Below are positions 7,538 through 12,158 of a DNA stretch of 12,158 nt, one piece after another. A program made the position numbers and the translations under genes. The notes beneath the pieces were generated by a model. That model saw only the letters and a list, made by a program, of their open reading frames with translations. It had not been told where the DNA came from and did no database searches. This DNA is from JBHOQX01 sp042408595 (GTDB lineage: Bacteria; Chloroflexota; Chloroflexia; Chloroflexales; Roseiflexaceae), in assembly GCA_042408595.1 (NCBI GenBank), contig JBHOQX010000099.1, forward strand, positions 1 through 12,158, read 5' to 3'. Each line of letters starts with the position of its first letter. Within the stretch, counting starts at the first letter, position 1.

Positions 7538-8299
7538 TCAGCCGGGGATGCGGTGGGCCGCGGGCCCCTCCAGAAACGCCCGCAGCGCGGCGGTGAACGC
7601 CTCCGGCTGCTCCAGGTTCGACAGGTGGCCCGCGCCGGCGATCTCCACATATCCCGCGCCCGGGATGGCCGCCGCCATCGCCCGGGCGACATCCGGCGGC
7701 GTCAGGCTGTCTTCCGCGCCGGCGACCACCAGCGTCGGCACGCCGATCGTCGGCAGCAGGTCGGTCGAGTCCGGGCGGGCGGCCATGGCCCGCAATGCCG
7801 CCGCGACTCCGGCCGGCCGGTTGGCCGCCGCGATCCGCCGCACCTCCTCCCGCACCGCTTCGGGCGCATTGGGTGAAAGCAGGCCCGGGAGCAGCTTTTC
7901 GACCAGCGCTGCGATCCCCTGCGACTCCACCAGGCGGGCGTTCGCCTCGCGGGCGGCGCGCGCCTCGTCGCTGTCGGCCTGCGGGCGGGTGTCGGCCAGC
8001 ACCAGCCCGGCGATCCGCGCCCGGTGGCGGCGGAGCATGGCGAAGGCGACGTAGCCGCCCATCGACAGCCCCACCAGCACCGCCCGCTCGATCCTCTCAC
8101 GGTCGAGCAGCGCCGCCAGGTCGTCGGCGTGGGCGTCCAGGCTCGCCGGGGCGTCCCCCGCGTTCGCGCCGAAGCCGCGCAGGTCCGGCGCGAGCACCCG
8201 GCGGCCCTCCGCCAGCGCGGCGACCTGCCGCCGCCACATCGCGCCGTTGAGCGGAAAAGCGTGGACAAATACGAGTGATGCAGGTATGGATTCAGTCAT
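7538..8299 (-). CDS. Alpha/beta-fold hydrolase
   Basis: A 253-residue single-domain alpha/beta hydrolase, probably cytoplasmic. The catalytic triad is visible: Ser79 in GLSMGG, Asp197 in AGAEDSLTPP and His225 in GAGHLSNLEQP. An oxyanion-loop His-Ala (13-14) follows the first long strand. A helical cap spans about 110-170. Overall it resembles 3-oxoadipate enol-lactonase (PcaD-like) and related esterases, but no neighbouring aromatic-degradation genes support that role, so I leave the substrate open. It starts at ATG 8297-8299; the ribosome site is weak (GGGTGA about 4 nt upstream). It is divergent from the D-aminoacylase gene, sharing a short control region, and convergent with the patatin gene. 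Confidence 0.92.
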   Translation of the reverse strand: MTESIPASLVFVHAFPLNGAMWRRQVAALAEGRRVLAPDLRGFGANAGDAPASLDAHADDLAALLDRERIERAVLVGLSMGGYVAFAMLRRHRARIAGLVLADTRPQADSDEARAAREANARLVESQGIAALVEKLLPGLLSPNAPEAVREEVRRIAAANRPAGVAAALRAMAARPDSTDLLPTIGVPTLVVAGAEDSLTPPDVARAMAAAIPGAGYVEIAGAGHLSNLEQPEAFTAALRAFLEGPAAHRIPG

Positions 8300-8335
8300 T
8301 GTGTCACCCGATCGCCGTAGCGCTGTGCCACGCGT

Positions 8336-8365
8336 ATTCTACGGCATCTCCGCGCGATGGTACAA
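8336..8365 (-). promoter_or_regulatory. Candidate promoter for the alpha/beta hydrolase
   Basis: On the minus strand TTGTAC (8360-8365) and TAGAAT (8336-8341) are 18 bp apart. Transcription would start near 8329, about 30 nt before the start codon. The -35 box matches only in TTG, so confidence is moderate at best. Confidence 0.4.
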
Positions 8366-8366
8366 T
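8361..8366 (+). promoter_or_regulatory. -10 box (TACAAT) for the D-aminoacylase gene
   Basis: TACAAT on the plus strand would give a transcript start near 8373 and a leader of only 14-26 nt with no Shine-Dalgarno. No good -35 box is present. The box overlaps the -35 element proposed for the divergent gene. Confidence 0.4.
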
Positions 8367-8398
8367 AGGCCATCCTCTGCACCACCATGACACGCGCA

Positions 8399-10027
8399 AT
8401 GACATTCGACACCCTGATCACCGGCGGGCGGATCGTGGACGGCACGGGCAACCCCTGGCGCTACGGCGACGTGGCGCTGGCCGGCGACCGGGTCGCCGCC
8501 GTCGAGCCGCCCGGCACGATCCCGCCCGACCGGGCGCGCGAGACGGTCGACGCCCGCGGCATGGTCGTCTGTCCCGGCTGTATCGATATCCAGAGCCATT
8601 CGATCCTGCCGTTGATGGTTGACGGGCGCAGCCTGTCGAAGCTCACCCAGGGCGTCACTACCGAGATCATGGGCGAAGGCTGGACGCCCGCGCCGTTCGG
8701 CGGGCACATCACCGACCCGACCGCCAACGCCCTGTTCGTGCAGCAGGTCGGCGCGGAGTGGATCGCCCGCATGCGCGGCTGGGCGCGCTTCGGCGACTGG
8801 CTCGAAGCGCTGGCGGCGCGTGGCGTCTCGCCGAACATCGGCTCGTTCCTGGGCGGCGGGACGTTGCGCGAGTACGCCTGCGGCATGCGCATGGGCCGCG
8901 CCGGCGGCGACGAACTGGCCGTGATGCGGCGGGTGATGGCCGAGGCCATGGACGACGGCGCGTTCGGCGTGGCGTACGCCCTGATCTACCCGCCCGATTC
9001 GTTTGTCGAAACCGACGAACTGGTCGAGGTCTGCCGGGTGGTGGCCGAACGCCGCGGCATCTACATCACGCACATCCGCTCCGAGGCCGATCAGCTCATC
9101 GAGGCGATCAACGCGGCGATCACCATCGGGCGGCGCGCCGGGTTGCCGGTCGAGATCTACCACCTGAAGGCCGCCGGGCGGCCGTTCTGTGGGCTGATGC
9201 CGCGGGCGATCGCCACCATCGAGGCGGCCCGCGCCGATGGGGTGGACGTGACCGCCGACATGTATCCGTATGCTGCCTCCGGCACCGGCCTCACCGCTAT
9301 CCTGCCGCCCTGGGCGGACGCCGACGGCCGGCTGTACGAGAACCTGGACGACCCGGCCACGCGCGCGACCATCCGTGCGGAACTGGTGCGGCCGAGCGCC
9401 GGCTGGGAGGCGATGGCCCACCACACCGGCCCGGAGGGGGTGATGCCGATCGGCTTTCTGCTGCCGGAGCACCAGCCGTACGTCGGCCGGTGGCTTTCGG
9501 AGATCGCCGCGGCGCGCGGGCAGCACTGGGCCGACGCGGCGATCGACCTGCTGCGCGCCGAACGCCAGCGGATCAGCACGATCTACTTCTCGATGGACGA
9601 GGCCAACGTCCGCATGCAGCTCGGCCTGCCGTGGATCACGATCGCCACCGACGCGGGCGGGTACGACCCGGCCTGGGCCGCGGCGCACGGCCCGGTGCAC
9701 CCCCGCGCCTACGGCACCTACCCGCGCGTCCTCGGCAGGTACGTGCGCGAGGAGCGGGCGCTGACGCTCGAAGATGCGGTGCGCAAGATGTCCGGCGCGG
9801 TCGCCGCCCGCCTCGAGCTGCGCGGCCGCGGCCTGCTGCGGCCCGGCTACTTCGCCGATGTTGTGATCTTCGACCCGGCCGTCATCGCCGACCGGGCGAC
9901 GTTCGACGCGCCGCATCAGCTGCTGGTCGGGGTACGGGATGTGTGGGTGAACGGCGCGCGTGTGCTGGCCGGCGGCGCGCACACCGGCGCATTGCCGGGG
10001 CGGGTGGTGCGGCCGGGGGCGGCGTAG
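8399..10027 (+). CDS. D-aminoacylase / N-acyl-D-amino-acid deacylase family amidohydrolase
   Basis: A 542-residue member of the amidohydrolase superfamily related to N-acyl-D-amino-acid deacylases, which release D-amino acids from acylated forms; cytoplasmic. Numbering is from ATG 8399. The N-terminal beta-sandwich strand ITGGRIVDGTGNPW is at 7-20. Metal-site segments are: DIQSHS (Gln65, His67), where the family usually has His-x-His; MGEG (Glu93), where the Alcaligenes enzyme has a Cys ligand; THIRSE (His225); YHLKAAG (His255); and ATDAGG (Asp418), the catalytic Asp position. The C-terminal sandwich includes GYFADVVIFDP and DVWVNGARVL. An in-frame ATG at 8387 would add four residues; 8399 matches the family N-terminus and neither has a ribosome site. 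Exact substrate is uncertain because of the altered metal ligands. Confidence 0.88.
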   Translation: MTFDTLITGGRIVDGTGNPWRYGDVALAGDRVAAVEPPGTIPPDRARETVDARGMVVCPGCIDIQSHSILPLMVDGRSLSKLTQGVTTEIMGEGWTPAPFGGHITDPTANALFVQQVGAEWIARMRGWARFGDWLEALAARGVSPNIGSFLGGGTLREYACGMRMGRAGGDELAVMRRVMAEAMDDGAFGVAYALIYPPDSFVETDELVEVCRVVAERRGIYITHIRSEADQLIEAINAAITIGRRAGLPVEIYHLKAAGRPFCGLMPRAIATIEAARADGVDVTADMYPYAASGTGLTAILPPWADADGRLYENLDDPATRATIRAELVRPSAGWEAMAHHTGPEGVMPIGFLLPEHQPYVGRWLSEIAAARGQHWADAAIDLLRAERQRISTIYFSMDEANVRMQLGLPWITIATDAGGYDPAWAAAHGPVHPRAYGTYPRVLGRYVREERALTLEDAVRKMSGAVAARLELRGRGLLRPGYFADVVIFDPAVIADRATFDAPHQLLVGVRDVWVNGARVLAGGAHTGALPGRVVRPGAA

Positions 10028-10054
10028 AACACTGATCGTACGCTCCTACGCCGC
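10019..10054. terminator. Shared hairpin between convergent genes
   Basis: GCGGCGTAG (10019-10027) and CTACGCCGC (10046-10054) form a perfect 9-bp stem around an 18-nt loop. The left arm contains the TAG stop of the D-aminoacylase gene, and the hairpin ends 8 bp before the stop of the opposing gene. It has no T run, so termination strength is uncertain; the position between converging genes supports a bidirectional role. Confidence 0.45.
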
Positions 10055-10062
10055 GCTGCTGC

Positions 10063-11049
10063 TTACAGCTCAACCTCCCGCCCCAACCCCAACGCGCACG
10101 CGCGCCGCTCCGCCAACTGCGCCACGGCGACATCCTGCGCCGCGTTGCCGACCGACTTGAAGAAGGTGACCTGCGCAGCCTCCGTGCGGCCGGCCACCCG
10201 CCCGAGCGCGACCTCCCCAAGCTCGCCGGCGACGTGCCCCTCGCCGATCAGCCCCTGCCCGCGCGGGATGACCAGGTCGCCGGCCTCGGCCCACGCCGCC
10301 CGCCGCTGATCGACGAACACCCGCGCCCGCGCCACCGTCGCCCCCGGCACCTCCTGCATAGTCGGCAGATACGACCCGACGCCATTGATGTGCGTGCCGG
10401 GGCGCAGGTCGGCATCGTCGAACACCGGCGTCGGCGAGGCGGTCGCGCAGCAGACGACATCGGCCTCGGCCAGCGCCGCCGCCGGCCCGGGCGCGACGCG
10501 CACATCCGCCGGGATGGGCGCGCCGAAGGCCCGCAGCTCCGCCGCCAAGCGCCCGGCGTGCTCCGGCGTGCGGTTGACGATCCAGACACGCTCGATCGGC
10601 CGGGCGCAGCAGACCGCCCAGACCTGGCAGAACGCCTGCGCCCCCGCGCCGAACAGCGCCAGCACGCGCGCCTCGGGCCGGGCCAGCAGGCGGGTGGCCG
10701 CGCCGGAGGCCGCCCCGGTGCGCAGCGCCGTCAGATAGCCGCCGTCGATCAGCGCCAGCGGCAGGCCGGTCGTCGTGTCGAGCAGCAGCACAAGGGCGTT
10801 GATCGTCGGCAGGCCGCGCTCCGGGTTATGGGGGAAGAGCGTCAGCACCTTGACCCCCAGCGCGCCGCTGTCGGCCAGGTAGGCCGGCATGAACAACCCC
10901 AGCCCCTCCGCCGGCGGCACGGCGACGTGCGGGCGCAGCGGCACATCCGCCCGGCCGCCGGAGAGCTGCGCGAACGCCGACAGCACGGCGTCGATCGCCA
11001 GGTCCATCGGGACCGCCTGGCGCAACTCATCGCGGGTGATGATGCGCAT
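10063..11049 (-). CDS. Ornithine cyclodeaminase / mu-crystallin family protein
   Basis: A 328-residue NAD(P)-binding protein of the family covering ornithine cyclodeaminase, archaeal-type alanine dehydrogenase and ketimine reductases. Seen: Lys67 (GVKVLT), the substrate-contacting Lys; LRTGAASGAAT at 109-119 with Arg110; Rossmann motif GAGAQA at 134-139; adenosine-ribose region WIVNRTPEHA at 156-165; INGVGSYLPTMQEV at 221-234; and FKSVGNAAQD at 297-306. The Asp that drives cyclisation in true ornithine cyclodeaminase (GGDCPGK segment) is not present, so a cyclodeaminase activity is unlikely; an amino-acid or imine dehydrogenase role is more probable. Start ATG at 11047-11049 has AAGGAG (11058-11063) 8 nt upstream. 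The frame stays open far beyond, but that part translates a GC-rich repeat. Cytoplasmic, no signal peptide. Confidence 0.9.
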   Translation of the reverse strand: MRIITRDELRQAVPMDLAIDAVLSAFAQLSGGRADVPLRPHVAVPPAEGLGLFMPAYLADSGALGVKVLTLFPHNPERGLPTINALVLLLDTTTGLPLALIDGGYLTALRTGAASGAATRLLARPEARVLALFGAGAQAFCQVWAVCCARPIERVWIVNRTPEHAGRLAAELRAFGAPIPADVRVAPGPAAALAEADVVCCATASPTPVFDDADLRPGTHINGVGSYLPTMQEVPGATVARARVFVDQRRAAWAEAGDLVIPRGQGLIGEGHVAGELGEVALGRVAGRTEAAQVTFFKSVGNAAQDVAVAQLAERRACALGLGREVEL

Positions 11050-11101
11050 GGCACAGGCTCCTTTCTCGGCTGCCGAATCCGGAAGGCGGGTCATCAGGTA
11101 T

Positions 11102-11107
11102 ATTGTA
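11102..11107 (-). promoter_or_regulatory. -10 box (TACAAT) for the mu-crystallin family gene
   Basis: TACAAT on the minus strand would start transcription near 11095 and give a leader of about 46 nt containing the AAGGAG ribosome site. The expected -35 position (11125-11130) reads GCCCAA on the minus strand, which is a poor match. Confidence 0.4.
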
Positions 11108-11171
11108 GCGCGGAAGGTGGAGCGTTGGGCAGGAGCCATCAGCCGCGCGTCCGCGGCCCTCACCCCCTGCT

Positions 11172-11241
11172 CCCCCTTCCCTGCCTGCGGGGAGGGGGGC
11201 TGGGAGAGGGGTGGAAGCTGCGTTCTACCCCTCTCCCCAGC
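11172..11241. repeat. GC-rich double dyad with G-quadruplex motif
   Basis: Two inverted repeats sit side by side between divergent genes. The first pairs CCCCCTTCCC (11172-11181) with GGGGAGGGGG (11189-11198) across a 7-nt loop with one G-T pair. The second pairs 11199-11212 with 11227-11241: 14 pairs, one bulged base, 14-nt loop, including a perfect 11-bp core. Four G runs at 11189-11211 also fit a G-quadruplex motif. The upstream bases CCCTCACCCCC (from 11158) give the look of a dispersed intergenic repeat seen in many GC-rich genomes. It lies upstream of both predicted promoters, so it is not a terminator of either gene. Confidence 0.65.
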
Positions 11242-11276
11242 AGGTGGAAACGACGCCGGGAATGCATTGAACGCGG

Positions 11277-11282
11277 TACAAT
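11277..11282 (+). promoter_or_regulatory. -10 box placed for leaderless transcription of the ArsA-like gene
   Basis: TACAAT ends 6 nt before the ATG at 11289, so the expected transcript start coincides with the start codon. No Shine-Dalgarno is visible upstream and no clear -35 box is found at 11254-11259. Confidence 0.5.
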
Positions 11283-11288
11283 AGCGGC

Positions 11289-12158
11289 ATGGCACAGATT
11301 CTCATCGTCACCGGAAGCGACGGCGCCGGCGCAAGCATCGCCGCAGCAGCGGCGGCGGTGCACGCTGCGGCAGGTGGGCAGCGCACCCTGCTCCTCAGCC
11401 TCGGCCCGGCGCACGCCACGATGGTCGAGGCCGCCGGGTTGGACACGGTCGCCATCGACACACCGGACACGCTCGCCGGGCTGTGGGACGAGGCCCGCCG
11501 CCAGATGAGCGGCGCGGCGGCGCAGGTCGGCGGCGACGAGCTGCCGCTCATCCCCGGCGCCGACATCATCCTCGGCCTGCTGCGCCTGCGCGAGCTCGCC
11601 CCGCACTACCAGCGCGTCGTCGTGGACGCCGGCCCCGCCCCCGGCCTGCTGCGCGCCCTGGCGCTCCCGGACGCGCTGCGCTGGGCCACGCGCCTGTTGA
11701 TCGGCCTGGACCGTGGCCCGGGCCGCAGCAATGCCTCGCTCGCCCGCGCCATGCTGCCCGTCACGTTGCTGCCCGCCGGGGCAACCGAGGGCATGCAGGA
11801 GTTTCGGGTGCGGCTGGAGGCGGCCCGCGACGCGTTGCTCGATCCACGGCGCACCGCCGCCTGCTACGCGCTCCGCCCCGACGCGGCGGCGCTGGCCGCG
11901 GCGCAGCTGGCCATCCCCGCGCTCCAACTCAACGGCCTGGCCGTCGCCGGGCTGGCGGCCGGCCCGCTGCTGCCGGCCGACATCGCCGACCCGCGGCTCC
12001 GGCCGCTGGCGGTGGCGCAGGACGCCATCCTCGCTGAGGCGCGCGTGATCTGGCCGGGGCGGCCCCTCGCGTCGCTGCCGCTGCCGGAGGCCGCCGGGGA
12101 CGTTCGGGCGCTGGCCGCGCTCGGCGCGCGGATCGCCGCCGGCCCGCCGGCCCGCCCG
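11289..12158 (+). CDS. ArsA/Get3-family protein with degenerate nucleotide site (runs off right edge)
   Basis: 290 residues are visible and the frame is still open. The architecture follows the ArsA/Get3 anion-pump or tail-anchored-protein ATPases: strand ILIVTG then the P-loop position at 9-16; LLLSLGPAHATMVEAAGL at 34-51, matching the LLVSTDPAHS segment; PGADIILGLLRLRELAPHY at 89-107; VVVDAGPAPGLLRALALPD at 110-128, matching VVVDTAPTGHTLRLLSLP; and a C-terminal GPLLPADI/SLPLPE pattern at about 225-266. The key residues are lost. The P-loop reads GSDGAGAS instead of GKGGVGKT (both Lys gone), the switch I Asp is Gly39, and the DTAPTGHT switch II is DAGPAPGL. ATP hydrolysis is therefore unlikely, and a regulatory or heterodimer partner role is inferred. 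The reading frame is intact and codon use matches its neighbours, arguing against a decaying pseudogene. ATG 11289 is the first in-frame start after the -10 box. Confidence 0.75.
   Translation, partial: MAQILIVTGSDGAGASIAAAAAAVHAAAGGQRTLLLSLGPAHATMVEAAGLDTVAIDTPDTLAGLWDEARRQMSGAAAQVGGDELPLIPGADIILGLLRLRELAPHYQRVVVDAGPAPGLLRALALPDALRWATRLLIGLDRGPGRSNASLARAMLPVTLLPAGATEGMQEFRVRLEAARDALLDPRRTAACYALRPDAAALAAAQLAIPALQLNGLAVAGLAAGPLLPADIADPRLRPLAVAQDAILAEARVIWPGRPLASLPLPEAAGDVRALAALGARIAAGPPARP

Noticed and set aside
8339..9982. 547-codon open frame on the minus strand opposite the D-aminoacylase gene
   Set aside because: Composition is dominated by Arg, Gly, Ala, Asp and His with no domain motifs, and it mirrors a well-supported gene on the other strand.
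8399..11049. A single operon for D-amino-acid salvage (deacylase plus mu-crystallin family dehydrogenase)
   Set aside because: The two genes converge on opposite strands with a hairpin between them, so they are not co-transcribed. A functional link is only a guess.
11050..11295. N-terminal extension of the mu-crystallin family gene to 11295
   Set aside because: The extension would translate the GC-rich dyad and the promoter regions. The ATG at 11047-11049 has a good ribosome site and gives the usual family N-terminus.
10234..11508. 424-codon open frame on the plus strand across the mu-crystallin family gene and the GC-rich dyad
   Set aside because: It overlaps two supported genes in other frames and translates the intergenic repeat. 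No motif is present.

Overview
The window is about 12.2 kb of very GC-rich DNA (roughly 70% by eye) with dense bacterial genes, mostly single genes or short units on alternating strands. I see no plasmid, phage, insertion sequence, CRISPR array, tRNA or rRNA. The likely source is a Chloroflexota bacterium. This is an inference from high GC, a GCAATCC heptamer tandem repeat, a GC-rich dyad of the CCCTCACCCC type between genes, TACAAT-type -10 boxes, a secreted PQQ-type sugar dehydrogenase fused to a PKD domain, and an ArsA-family paralogue. No single marker gene proves it.

Layout: (1) 1-1125, minus strand: N-terminal half of polyphosphate kinase, running off the left edge, with a well-spaced promoter at 1163-1191. 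(2) 1359-3491, plus: secreted glucose/sorbosone dehydrogenase with PKD and an extra C-terminal module, followed by a hairpin-plus-T-run terminator. (3) 3492-3915: about 420 bp without a convincing gene, ending in a four-copy heptamer repeat. (4) 3916-5265, plus: M20 family dipeptidase-type metallopeptidase. (5) 5458-6243, plus: short-chain dehydrogenase. (6) 6464-7498, plus: patatin-like phospholipase behind its own promoter and a dyad. (7) 7538-8299, minus: alpha/beta hydrolase. (8) 8399-10027, plus: D-aminoacylase-type amidohydrolase, divergent from (7) with overlapping promoters. (9) 10063-11049, minus: ornithine cyclodeaminase/mu-crystallin family protein, convergent with (8) through a shared hairpin. 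(10) 11289 to the right edge, plus: an ArsA/Get3-family protein that has lost the nucleotide-binding residues.

The genes do not form one pathway. Polyphosphate kinase handles phosphate storage. The middle genes are general metabolic enzymes: amide, peptide and ester hydrolases, a dehydrogenase and an amino-acid/imine oxidoreductase. A loose theme of acyl-amino-acid and peptide salvage can be read from the M20 peptidase, the D-aminoacylase and the mu-crystallin family protein, but strand changes rule out one operon.

The most notable items are the ArsA-like pseudo-ATPase with an apparently leaderless start, the GC-rich dyad and G-quadruplex motif beside it, the altered metal site of the D-aminoacylase homologue, and the operator-like repeat before the patatin gene. 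I found no evidence of a wholly new multi-gene system.
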